NCBI GenBank assembly: GCA_029262855.1
Contig: JAJCYP010000022.1
Location: 1 to 64,000, forward strand
Reading direction: 5' to 3'
DNA: 64,000 nucleotides
From: Bacteroidota bacterium
Lineage (GTDB): Bacteria > Bacteroidota > Rhodothermia > Rhodothermales > UBA10348
How positions within the stretch are numbered: position 1 is the stretch's first letter; each line of letters starts with the position of its first letter. The translations under genes and the position numbers were made by a program. The notes beneath the pieces were generated by a model. It did no database searches and was not told the origin of the DNA. It worked only from the letters and a program-made list of their open reading frames with translations. Shown in pieces: positions 1 to 8,501 of this stretch.

Positions 1-1704
1 CGTGAGCATGTTGAACTCGGCCTCGGTCGGTTTGGCCTGCATGGTGTTCACGCACAGCGTGGAGAGATCGCTTAGGAGCGTCCGAAGGCTGTGGACGGTA
101 TGGCCGTCCTCGGTGCGTTTTGATGAGGCCTTGTGGAGTGCCTTGGCAGACCGCTGGGCGGGATGGACCGCTGAGGGCCGCGCCTGCTGCGCCGCTTGCG
201 GATCGTCTTCCTTGAAGAGCAGGGGCTGCAGCTTCTGTTGCATGTGCCATTGCACGTAGTAGGCGAGCATGCAGAGAAAGACATGTGCGCGCACACGCTC
301 CTCCAGCCGGTGGTGGATGGGGCGGATCCTCAAGTCGATCGTCTTCAGGCTGCGAAAGGCCTGCTCGACCTTGGAAAGACTCTTGTAGGCGGCCACCACC
401 TTGGCGCCCGGAATCGTTTCCTCATGGAGCGACGTACGCAAGATGTACAACCCGTCCAGCTTGGCCTCCTTGGCAATGCGCTCTTCCCTGCGCTGGTAGG
501 TGAATCCATCATCGGTGATCGTCAGCTCGAAGTGCTTGGCCATCTTATAGCGGTTGAGCACGCTGCCGAGCTTGAGGCCGATCTGGTCGGCGCCCTTGAG
601 ACGCCGTTTTTCACGCTGGGTGGCCGCAGTGACCTTCCTCAAGAGATCCTCGGTCGCTTGAAGCAATGACTCGCGATGGCGCGCACGTTCATCGGCCAGA
701 AGCGGGTTACGACACACGACCAGGCGTTCTGCCGGGTAATCAGGCGAGGTAATCTCCACGAGGCCATACTCGTCAAAAAGCGTCGTATCGACCAAGCCCT
801 GCTCGGCCAGCTTCTGAATGGCCGGGGCCCGCAGCGCCGTAATCCAGTCCAGACGCGCCGCACGAAGCTCCTCCTCAATCCGCTTGCCGGTCAAGAGCCC
901 ACGGTCACCGACCACCACCAGGTTTTCGAAGCGATCACCCAGTTTGGCCAACTGAGGACCCAGCGTCATCGGATCGGCCGTGTTGCCCTTGAATACCTCC
1001 ACCGCCACCGGACAGCCCTCCCCATTGGCGATCAACCCGTAACTGATCTGAGGAAAGCTCCTCTTGCCATCCTTACTGTTGCCGAAGGCGGCCAGTGTGC
1101 AGTGCGTGCCGGTGTAATAACTGGCCGAGACATCCATGAGGACCGGCGAGAAGGCCTCATCACGCGTACCGAGGTGGCGCTTGATGAGTTTGGCCTCAAT
1201 GCGAGCCTGCCCCTTTCGGAGCCAATCCATCGCGCCGTAGAGCTCCTCTTCCGAGACCGAGTCATCGAGTCCGAGTACCCCACCGAGGCTTGTGCTCGCC
1301 GTCTTGCGGCTCAGCGCCCGAGCGGTGGCCAGCTTCGAGCCCGGATCCAATACCCGGGCCACGATCATCGCTACCACCAGGTCACGCTCCTTCGAGGCCC
1401 GAGAGGCCAGCATCGTATCCAGGCCGATCTGCTTCAACGTACCGAGGACCGCCGCCACATGGCCGTGGGGGAGTGAGCGTACCACTTCAAAGCGATCCGA
1501 GGCCGGGAGGTAGGTCTCTCCGGCCAACATGCCGCGGATGGCATCAATAATGGGCCGCGAGAGATGGGAGAGGTTTCCGAGGGTCTCGTTCTTGACCTTG
1601 CCTGCTTCGCGGTAGGTGCGCCTCAGGAGGTGGGTTTCGTAGACTTTTCCTTTGTAGTGTCTACGCGTTGTCGCGACGTGTACGGCTCCAGATCTCTTTG
1701 CCAT
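1..1704 (-). CDS. IS1634-type (IS4 superfamily) DDE transposase, C-terminus cut by window edge
   Basis: The frame is open from ATG at 1704 down to base 1, giving about 568 codons without a stop, so the C-terminus lies outside the window. The protein begins MAKRSGAVHVATTRRHYKGK. It carries the three acidic patches expected of this family: LMDVSASYY (first Asp), VVGDRGLL (second Asp) and YKSLSKVEQAFRSLK (Glu). The stretch YGLIANGEGCPVAVEVFKG, followed by NTADP, is typical of IS1634 transposases. It would cut and paste the element that carries it. The right end of the element must lie between 1705 and about 1800. I cannot define the terminal inverted repeat because the other end is missing. The frame is intact, so the copy could be active. 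Confidence 0.9.
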   Translation of the reverse strand, partial: MAKRSGAVHVATTRRHYKGKVYETHLLRRTYREAGKVKNETLGNLSHLSRPIIDAIRGMLAGETYLPASDRFEVVRSLPHGHVAAVLGTLKQIGLDTMLASRASKERDLVVAMIVARVLDPGSKLATARALSRKTASTSLGGVLGLDDSVSEEELYGAMDWLRKGQARIEAKLIKRHLGTRDEAFSPVLMDVSASYYTGTHCTLAAFGNSKDGKRSFPQISYGLIANGEGCPVAVEVFKGNTADPMTLGPQLAKLGDRFENLVVVGDRGLLTGKRIEEELRAARLDWITALRAPAIQKLAEQGLVDTTLFDEYGLVEITSPDYPAERLVVCRNPLLADERARHRESLLQATEDLLRKVTAATQREKRRLKGADQIGLKLGSVLNRYKMAKHFELTITDDGFTYQRREERIAKEAKLDGLYILRTSLHEETIPGAKVVAAYKSLSKVEQAFRSLKTIDLRIRPIHHRLEERVRAHVFLCMLAYYVQWHMQQKLQPLLFKEDDPQAAQQARPSAVHPAQRSAKALHKASSKRTEDGHTVHSLRTLLSDLSTLCVNTMQAKPTEAEFNMLT

Positions 1705-1766
1705 ACCCAACTATACACACAAGCACCCAGAAGTGCAATAGGGAACGGCACCGTTTAGTGTCTACG
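1655..1766. repeat. 11-bp direct repeat at the 5' end of the IS transposase
   Basis: The 11-mer tagtgtctacg occurs at 1655-1665, inside the first transposase codons, and again at 1756-1766, upstream of the start codon. It could be a transposase-binding site near the element end, or chance. The sequence alone does not decide this. Confidence 0.3.
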
Positions 1767-1860
1767 TATGGACCGTCATGACTTGGCCGTATGGTGTTGA
1801 CAAGAAACGACTTACATGCCGACAAACGACCCGACCGCCTCAGAACTTGACTCTATCCGT

Positions 1861-2120
<260 letters not shown>

Positions 2121-2185
2121 GCGCTCGCCAACGTGCCTGGGACGGAATTGCTCCGGGCAAAAAATCGTGAAGGGCACGCATCGGG

Positions 2186-3490
2186 TCACCTGCTGGGGAT
2201 GAGTATGAGTTCGTCCTGCGGGGGCGTCAGAAACTCGGCCCCCGACTCGGTGATGACCACCATTTCTTCCACGGAAATCGTCTTGGTGGTCGAATCGGAC
2301 AGCGGCCACGAAAAGAAGCCATCGTACGCAAAAGTCATCCCGAGTTTGAGGCGTTGGTCTGCGCTGCGATTGAGTTCGCGCCCGAGATTGCCGCCACCCA
2401 ATCGGGGACCCACATCGTGGGCCCAATAGCCCACCGGATGGCCGGTGCCCCACATGACGGGCAGCGAGCCGGCCTCGTCCAGTATCTCCCGCTGAGCCCG
2501 GTCAACCTCGCTTCCGAAGGCGCCGGGCCTCATGGCCTCGAACGCGGCCCGACTGCCCCGTACCGCCGTGTCCCACTTGTGTTGGGCGTCGGCGGGCGGG
2601 GCGGTTTCTCCCGGAGCCAGCACGTAGGCGAAGCGCTGAATATCGGTGACCCACATATCGTGGACCTTGATGCCGAAGTCGGTCTGAATAAAGTCGCCAG
2701 TCTGAATCACCCGTTCCGTTGGATGCGAATGGCCCCGGTCCTTTCCCGAATTGACGGCGGGGTTCTGGGCGGGTGACCAACCGTCGCCCACGCCAGCGGT
2801 CGCCATCTTCTCCTCAAGGACACGCGCCAGATCAAGATCAGTCGTGACCCCCGGGATCACAGTCGCGTAGGCCTCTTCCTCCCACAGCGCCGTAAGGTCC
2901 GCCGCCCGGCGCATGATCTCGATTTCCGCGGGGGTCTTGACGGAAAGCCACTCGGTCACGAGCGTCTCTGAAGATTCAGTTCGCGCCATCCAGTCCTCGC
3001 CCAGGCCACGGGAGAGCGCAGTGAATTGAACCATGGAGAGGCCATCTGCGGCGGCGCGCGAGCCCGAATTGATGGCGAGGCGTTCGACGCCATAGGTTTC
3101 CAACTGGCCCGCGACATGTCCCCAGATACCGGTCCCCCGCTCAATCTGGATGACGCGGTGGGTGCCCAGTTCTGCGAGGGAGGTGGCCTCGCCGGCCGGA
3201 GAGACGGCCACAGGATCCACGCCGTCCGGGGTCCTGAAAAACAGGAAGGCCGCCGTGCCCCCGGCGTTCTCACAGCCGACGTGGCGGGCGAGCGGGTCAT
3301 TGTTGTTCTCGCGGCACAGGGTCAGCCATGCGTCAACGCCGGCACGGTCCATGGCACCGGGCAGCAGCGTATTGATTCGGTCCTGCCTGATTTCGGGCCA
3401 CGGATCGCCCGTGAAAAGTCGAGGCGACTGCGTGGCTGCTTCGGTCGCGCAGGCCAGAGGAATCAGTAGGAGGAGAGGAAGGAATCGCAT
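2186..3490 (-). CDS. M24-family (Xaa-Pro aminopeptidase-like) lipoprotein
   Basis: This 434-residue protein starts at ATG 3490 with a lipoprotein signal ([18 protein letters not shown], lipid Cys in PLAC). The reading frame is open farther upstream, but that extension has no signal character. An N-terminal creatinase-like domain contains [12 protein letters not shown]. The C-terminal pita-bread domain shows metal-ligand positions IQTDFG, VTDIQR, WAHDVGP and VEEMVV. The usual third-ligand Glu (E-P-G context) is replaced by FAYDGFF, so an Asp or a changed site is likely. It is a paralogue of the plus-strand gene at 11015, which has the same length. A secreted dipeptidase or prolidase role is inferred, and activity is uncertain. 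Confidence 0.85.
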   Translation of the reverse strand: MRFLPLLLLIPLACATEAATQSPRLFTGDPWPEIRQDRINTLLPGAMDRAGVDAWLTLCRENNNDPLARHVGCENAGGTAAFLFFRTPDGVDPVAVSPAGEATSLAELGTHRVIQIERGTGIWGHVAGQLETYGVERLAINSGSRAAADGLSMVQFTALSRGLGEDWMARTESSETLVTEWLSVKTPAEIEIMRRAADLTALWEEEAYATVIPGVTTDLDLARVLEEKMATAGVGDGWSPAQNPAVNSGKDRGHSHPTERVIQTGDFIQTDFGIKVHDMWVTDIQRFAYVLAPGETAPPADAQHKWDTAVRGSRAAFEAMRPGAFGSEVDRAQREILDEAGSLPVMWGTGHPVGYWAHDVGPRLGGGNLGRELNRSADQRLKLGMTFAYDGFFSWPLSDSTTKTISVEEMVVITESGAEFLTPPQDELILIPSR

Positions 3491-3576
3491 GCCGATGAAT
3501 GGTTTGGGAGACCAAGATATACGTGGAACGGAAGTACCGCCGATGTCGACCTTAAGCTTCCATTCTTCGGAAGACG

Positions 3577-4106
3577 ATGCGCCGATCGCTTCTATGTCTC
3601 TGTATGAGCGTGGGTCTCTGTATGGGTGTGGCCACACAGGCGTTCGCACGCCAAACAGCGCCCCGCCCGGGCTTCAGCCTCCCAGCGGTTTCCGCCTCGA
3701 CCCTCCAGGGCGACATTGCCATTGACGGTCGGCTGGATGACACGGGTTGGGAGGGGGTGCCCATCGCCAACAAATTGACGATTTCGTGGTCGGGTTCGAC
3801 ACGAATCTCGATCTTCGCACGGGGACCTGCCTGGAGGGCGATACCCGGCGATTCGACTTCGACCGGGACGGCGTCGCCGACGCCTCGACCTCGGATCGAA
3901 GCTTCAACGTCCGATCGCTGATCGGGAATGCGGTCCTGCGTTGGGAGTATCGCCCAGGCTCGACGCTCTTCGTGGTCTGGCAGCGTCAGCAGCGCTCCCG
4001 TGTCGGGTTGGGCAACTTCGACTTCCGCCGGGATGCAGACGCGCTGTTGGCCGCGGACGCCGACAACGTGTTTATTCTCAAGCTCAACTACTGGTTCGGC
4101 GTCTGA
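3577..4106 (+). pseudogene. Internally deleted and frameshifted DUF5916 outer-membrane protein
   Basis: The 5' part (from ATG 3577) encodes a signal peptide ending near FARQ and the start of a CBM9-like domain (GDIAIDGRLDDTGWEGV). At about 3770 the family pattern stops. In another frame the typical C-terminal strands of DUF5916 proteins follow (DFDRDGVADAS, then NAVLRWEYRPGSTLF) and end at LKLNYWFGV, stop at 4106. Intact relatives such as the gene at 18766 have close to 800 residues. About 600 codons are therefore missing and the frame is shifted, which makes this a deletion remnant. The first frame reads on to a stop at 3921 with no sensible protein after the junction. Confidence 0.8.
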
Positions 4107-4838
4107 TCAGCCCTCGCCCTTCAATTCGTCGATGCGGGGCTGGATGAGCCGTGCTGGTGCGCCCAGCTCGAGCGCCTTTTCGTAGGCTCTCAAAGCTGCA
4201 TCCAGGTCACCGATTTCCTCATACAGTTGTCCCAGACTACCCTGGATGGTGGCCGACTCCGGGTGGAACTCCGCGTTGAGCTCGTAAATCACGATCGCGT
4301 CAGCTGTCCGGCCCTCTTCCGCGAGCTCGGCCGCCAGTTCGTTCGTTTCCCATTCTCCAAAGTCGTAGGCGCCACTCATCCCGTAGCGATCTCGCAGAAA
4401 CCGATAACGAGAGGCGGCTGAGTCGGCACCCGCCTCGTGAGCAGTCATGAGCAGGTCCTGCCCGAGCAGGAGCGGCTTCGCCTGGCCCCGGTGACACGTC
4501 TTGCAGGTGATCTGGACGGGCGGATCTCCCCGGTTGGGGGTCATCGGAAGGATAAACTCGTTGAGGTTCCGTGTCATCCGGATCATGAACCTGGCCTTCT
4601 CCTTTCGTGGATTTGCGTCACTGGCAAAGTCGATGTCGCGGAAGTTTCCTTCACCGCCCGCATCGTAGTGGCAGCCCTCGCATCGAAAACCCGTTCCGAA
4701 GGAGAAGTCCCGCATCATCGGAATCAGCTCTGAACGGGGGGTGTCCTTGGGAAAGACCTGGAGATTCTGAGGAGCGCGCTGAGCCGAAACAGCAGTGACG
4801 ATCAGCGCGGATGCCAGAAGCAGAGAGACGCGTTGCAT
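4107..4838 (-). CDS. Diheme c-type cytochrome (reaction-centre cytochrome subunit-like) with TPR tail
   Basis: ATG 4838 starts a signal peptide (MQRVSLLLASALIVTAVSAQ), giving 243 residues. The heme-binding motifs CEGCH and CKTCHRG are spaced as in the photosynthetic-reaction-centre cytochrome c family, which also occurs in non-phototrophic Bacteroidota and Acidobacteria. The surrounding motifs FPKDTPRSELIPMMRDFSF and DFASDANPRKEKARFM fit that family. The last 100 residues form TPR-like helices (AIVIYELNAEFHP, AALRAYEKALELG). It is probably a periplasmic electron carrier or scaffold. The gene lies tail to tail with the DUF5916 remnant. No redox partner is adjacent. Confidence 0.8.
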   Translation of the reverse strand: MQRVSLLLASALIVTAVSAQRAPQNLQVFPKDTPRSELIPMMRDFSFGTGFRCEGCHYDAGGEGNFRDIDFASDANPRKEKARFMIRMTRNLNEFILPMTPNRGDPPVQITCKTCHRGQAKPLLLGQDLLMTAHEAGADSAASRYRFLRDRYGMSGAYDFGEWETNELAAELAEEGRTADAIVIYELNAEFHPESATIQGSLGQLYEEIGDLDAALRAYEKALELGAPARLIQPRIDELKGEG

Positions 4839-4909
4839 AGCGGCGGCGGAGTGTTGGTTCGTACCAAACCTAGTCCCAGGCCCTGCTGACCGCAATGCGC
4901 TTTGCTTTC

Positions 4910-5185
4910 CTAGTTGCTGAACAGTCGGGGAGACTCCTCATCAATCACCTCGACGTCCTGAACCGCAAACCAGGACTCGTTCTCTTCGCCCGTGCTGTTC
5001 GTATAGGGCACCTCCGGATCGCCTGTCTCGATATCCACGACGTAGACCAGGTCCTTGTTCATCCCCGGGCCGACTTTCACCTTGGGAGAAAAATCGACGA
5101 CCCGTCCGGAGACCGTGCCGAGAGCAATGCCTTCGCGGGAGTAGAGGTGTACGCGGACGTGCTTGCCGACCAGAGTGTAGGACAT
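4910..5185 (-). CDS. Small conserved-looking protein of unknown function
   Basis: This 91-residue soluble acidic protein (MSYTLVGKHVRVHLYSREG...) starts 3 bp after the hisH stop, so it is probably the last gene of the his transcript. The N-terminal 50 residues look like a small beta-barrel (alternating VRVHLYS, LGTVSGRVVDFS, LVYVVDIETG). I do not recognise a family or catalytic motif. There is no signal peptide. A link to histidine synthesis is only positional. Confidence 0.65.
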   Translation of the reverse strand: MSYTLVGKHVRVHLYSREGIALGTVSGRVVDFSPKVKVGPGMNKDLVYVVDIETGDPEVPYTNSTGEENESWFAVQDVEVIDEESPRLFSN

Positions 5186-5188
5186 GGT

Positions 5189-5770
5189 CTAGAGGGTCAG
5201 GAAATTCTTGAGAATGGCTGCGCCTACGTCCCCGCTCTTTTCCGGGTGGAACTGGACAGCGTGGAAGTTTCGGCGCTGCATCGCGGCGCTGAATGGTAAA
5301 ATGTAGTCAGTCACCGCCGTGGTCAGGGGGCCGGTCTCGGCATAGTAGCCATGGACGAAGTAGACATGAGAGCCCTCCTCAATGCCCTGGAAAAGCGGAC
5401 CCCGCAGCTTTCCCAAGCTGTTCCAACCAATGTGGGGCACTTTGTCATCGGGCGGGAAGGCCAGGATCGCACCCGGAAACACGCCAAGACAGGCGGTGTC
5501 GTTTTCCTCAGACCTCCGGCAGAGCAGCTGCTGGCCGAGGCAGATTCCCAGAACGGGCTGCTCGAGCTGGGGAATCAGCGCGTCGAGTCCTCGCTCACGC
5601 AGGTATTGCATGGCGGAGGACGCCTCGCCCACCCCCGGAAAAATCACGCGGTCGGCCTGGCGGAGAGCAACCGGATGGTTCGTCACCTCAGGCTCGACGC
5701 CCAGGCGACGGAGGGCATGCACGACGCTGCGAATGTTGCCCGCGTTGTATCGGACGATTGCGATGTTCAA
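5189..5770 (-). CDS. hisH: Imidazole glycerol phosphate synthase, glutamine amidotransferase subunit
   Basis: HisH releases ammonia from glutamine for HisF, which makes imidazole glycerol phosphate and AICAR. The 193 residues show the class I amidotransferase triad: nucleophile Cys in [10 protein letters not shown], and His and Glu in VQFHPEKSG. The start is TTG at 5770, overlapping the TGA of the upstream hisDB gene in a TTGA junction, so translation is likely coupled. HisF and HisA are not in the window. Confidence 0.95.
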   Translation of the reverse strand: MNIAIVRYNAGNIRSVVHALRRLGVEPEVTNHPVALRQADRVIFPGVGEASSAMQYLRERGLDALIPQLEQPVLGICLGQQLLCRRSEENDTACLGVFPGAILAFPPDDKVPHIGWNSLGKLRGPLFQGIEEGSHVYFVHGYYAETGPLTTAVTDYILPFSAAMQRRNFHAVQFHPEKSGDVGAAILKNFLTL

Positions 5771-7641
5771 AGCACACCCTTTGAGCTCGGGATCGCATCA
5801 TCGGGACCCTGGCGAACGGCGTCGCGGAGGCAGCGCCCAAAGCCCTTGAACACCGACTCAATGATGTGATGGTCGTTGTCTCCGGAAGCCTTGATGTTGA
5901 GGTTGCAGGCGGCCGCATCGCAGAGGCTCTTGAAGAAATGCGGCCACATCTCAGTGGGCACGTCGCCGACCACGTCCCTGGTAAAAGGGACATTCCAGAC
6001 CAGGTGGCTCCGTCCTCCGAGGTCCAGGGCGACGTGTGCGAGAGCATCGTCCATCGGCAGGAGAAAGGCGTAGCGTTGGATCCCCCGTTTGTCTCCAAGC
6101 GCGGTGCGCAAGGCAGCGCCAAGGGCAATCGCGGCGTCCTCGACCGTGTGGTGTTCGTCAATCTCCAGGTCGCCGGCTACTTGGACATCCAGATCCACGC
6201 CGCCGTGCCGGGCAATTTGGGTGAGCATGTGGTCGAAAAACGCCAAACCAGTCGCGATCTGACCTCGCCCCGAACCGTCCAGGTTGATGCGGACGAAGAT
6301 GTCGGTTTCCGAAGTTTGGCGGGAAGTATGGCCGACCCGGGCCTTGTTGACCGCCGCCTCCGGAAGCGAGTCGAGGCGCCTTGTAACCGCGCGGGCGTGA
6401 CCCTCCAGTTCCTCGGCCCGCGCCATGGTCTCGACCACGGGACCCAGTGAGCGCAGGCCTTCCGCGGTAACTTCCTGGAAGGTGATCTTGCGCACGAAGG
6501 AGTCGACACTCACTCCCGAGAAGGCCCGACTGGCACCGCCTGTCGGTAGGGTGTGATTAGTGCCAGACGCATAGTCGCCGGCGGACTCGGGGGTCAGATG
6601 GCCAACGAAGACCGAGCCCGCATTGGTAATCCTGGTAGCGATACCGGAAGCGTTCTCGGTACTGATAATCACGTGTTCGGCGGCGTAGGCGTTGAGCAGG
6701 TCGGTCGCCGTGTCCAGATCCGGTTCAATGACTACGATGCTGTTTTCAAGCGCGGTCGTCGCGATCTCCCGCCGAGGGAGATTCACCAACTGGGCGTCCA
6801 AGGCAGTCTGCACAGGAGCCAGGAGACTTTCCTTCGTCAGAACCACAAAGACCTGACTATCGGGGCCATGCTCCGCCTGCGACAGCATGTCCGCCGCTAC
6901 GAAGGCCGGGTTGGCTGAGGCATCGGCCAGAATGGCGACTTCAGTCGGTCCGGCCGGCATGTCGACACCGCGGCCCAGCACAGATGCCCATTGCTTCGCG
7001 GCCGTCACATACTGATTCCCCGGTCCAAAGAGCTTGTCGACGCGGGGCACAGTCTCGGTCCCGAAGGTCATGGCCGCAATCGCCTGTGCGCCACCGACTC
7101 TGAAAACACGGTGCACACCCACGAGCCGGGCGGCGAAGAGGACCGCAGGATGCACGCTCCCGTCCGAGCGCGGGGGCGTGCAAAGCAGGACCTCAGGACA
7201 GCCGGCCAGGCGTGCCGGGATCCCGAGCATCAGGACCGAAGAAAACAGCGGGGCCGTGCCACCAGGAACGTAGAGCCCGACCCGCTGGATGGCCACGCTG
7301 CGTCGCCAGCAGACCACGCCGGGCATCGTCTCAACGCGCTGGGTACCCTGAATCTGGGGGGCGTGAAATGCCTGGATGTTCGCCGCGGCAATTCGAATAG
7401 CGTCCTTCAGGTCTGGCGCAAGGGAATCGCCGGCCCGGTCGATATCTGCCCGACTCACTTCCAAATCGTCGAGCGCGACGCCGTCAAAGCGGGCGGTGAG
7501 TTCGCGCAGGGCGGCATCGCCCCCGGCCGACACCGCGTCCATGGTTGGCATGATCTCGCGGACCATGTCCTGCAGCGGGGCCGTGGGCCGAGCCGTCAGC
7601 TCATCCCAAATTCCACGCATGGGCGAACGAACGACGCGCAC
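5767..7641 (-). CDS. hisD-hisB: Histidinol dehydrogenase fused to imidazoleglycerol-phosphate dehydratase
   Basis: One 624-residue frame carries two enzymes of histidine synthesis. Residues 1 to about 428 are His[46 protein letters not shown], the Zn/active-site stretch [10 protein letters not shown] and TNHTLPTGG. From about 440 HisB follows: [46 protein letters not shown] and [15 protein letters not shown]. The linker has no ATG or GTG codon and no stop, so this is a real fusion. No HisB-type histidinol-phosphatase domain is attached and hisC is missing between the two. The start is GTG 7641, overlapping the hisG TAG by one base; ATG 7620 is an alternative. Confidence 0.93.
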   Translation of the reverse strand: MRVVRSPMRGIWDELTARPTAPLQDMVREIMPTMDAVSAGGDAALRELTARFDGVALDDLEVSRADIDRAGDSLAPDLKDAIRIAAANIQAFHAPQIQGTQRVETMPGVVCWRRSVAIQRVGLYVPGGTAPLFSSVLMLGIPARLAGCPEVLLCTPPRSDGSVHPAVLFAARLVGVHRVFRVGGAQAIAAMTFGTETVPRVDKLFGPGNQYVTAAKQWASVLGRGVDMPAGPTEVAILADASANPAFVAADMLSQAEHGPDSQVFVVLTKESLLAPVQTALDAQLVNLPRREIATTALENSIVVIEPDLDTATDLLNAYAAEHVIISTENASGIATRITNAGSVFVGHLTPESAGDYASGTNHTLPTGGASRAFSGVSVDSFVRKITFQEVTAEGLRSLGPVVETMARAEELEGHARAVTRRLDSLPEAAVNKARVGHTSRQTSETDIFVRINLDGSGRGQIATGLAFFDHMLTQIARHGGVDLDVQVAGDLEIDEHHTVEDAAIALGAALRTALGDKRGIQRYAFLLPMDDALAHVALDLGGRSHLVWNVPFTRDVVGDVPTEMWPHFFKSLCDAAACNLNIKASGDNDHHIIESVFKGFGRCLRDAVRQGPDDAIPSSKGVL

Positions 7642-8495
7642 TACATCACCATCTTTTCAATGGGCACCACCAGCATTCCTTCGGCGCCGGCCTCTTTCAG
7701 CTGGTCGACAATGGACCAGAAGTCATCGTCCTGAATCACGCTGTGTATGGAGACCCACCCTTCATCGGCGAGGGGTACCACGGTCGGGCTGCGCATGCCT
7801 GGAAGCAGTCGAATGATCTGCCCCACCGCTCCCACGGGAGCATTCAGGAGGATGTAGCGAAATCCCTTGGAGCGGAGAACCGCATCCATTCGGAATCCGA
7901 TTCGCTCGAGAAGCTGCCGCTTTTCTTCGGACAGGTCGGGATTGGCCACCAGGACGGCCTCGCTGCGCAGGATGGTCTCCACCTCCTTGAGCCCGTTGCT
8001 CAGGAGTGTGGAGCCCGTGGAGACCAGGTCACAGATGCCGTCCGCCAGCCCGATTCCGGGAGCAATCTCGACGCTCCCGCTGATCTCGTGGATGGACGCC
8101 TGCACGCCATTCTCCGAGAGGAAGCGTTCCAGAAGGCGAGGGTAGGACGTAGCCAGATGGCGACCCTGCAGGCTCGAAACCCCGTCGTAACGCTCGCCGC
8201 GAGGTAGCGCAATGGCCAGTCGGCATCGGCCGAATCCAAGCCGCCTGACCTCCTCGACCTGGACGCCCTTTTCCAGCACCACATTCTCACCGACCATTCC
8301 AAGATCCGCCACTCCGTCGGCCACGTAGCCCGGGATGTCATCGTCCCTCAGATAGAGGATCTCGATTGGGAAGTTGTCAGAGACCGCTCTGAGTCGCCCT
8401 TTGGGATGCGAAAACCGGATGCCGCAACCGTGCAGCAGGTCTATCGACTTGTCGGAGAGACGTCCGGATTTCTGGATGGCGAGGCGCAACAGCAT
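7641..8495 (-). CDS. hisG: ATP phosphoribosyltransferase, long form
   Basis: HisG catalyses the first, committed step of histidine synthesis (ATP plus PRPP). The 284-residue length and C-terminal ACT-like region (about residues 210-284, [17 protein letters not shown]...) mark the long, histidine-inhibited, HisZ-independent form. Catalytic-domain motifs include [26 protein letters not shown] and the PRPP-binding [14 protein letters not shown]. The ATG at 8495 is only 6 bp after the stop of the upstream protease gene. A GGAGGAG sequence inside that gene's last codons can serve as ribosome-binding site. Confidence 0.95.
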   Translation of the reverse strand: MLLRLAIQKSGRLSDKSIDLLHGCGIRFSHPKGRLRAVSDNFPIEILYLRDDDIPGYVADGVADLGMVGENVVLEKGVQVEEVRRLGFGRCRLAIALPRGERYDGVSSLQGRHLATSYPRLLERFLSENGVQASIHEISGSVEIAPGIGLADGICDLVSTGSTLLSNGLKEVETILRSEAVLVANPDLSEEKRQLLERIGFRMDAVLRSKGFRYILLNAPVGAVGQIIRLLPGMRSPTVVPLADEGWVSIHSVIQDDDFWSIVDQLKEAGAEGMLVVPIEKMVM

Positions 8496-8501
8496 GGCGA
8501 T

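Noticed and set aside
676-1476. Long plus-strand frame inside the IS region
   Set aside because: It is antisense to the transposase, whose protein motifs (DDE patches) are clear on the minus strand.
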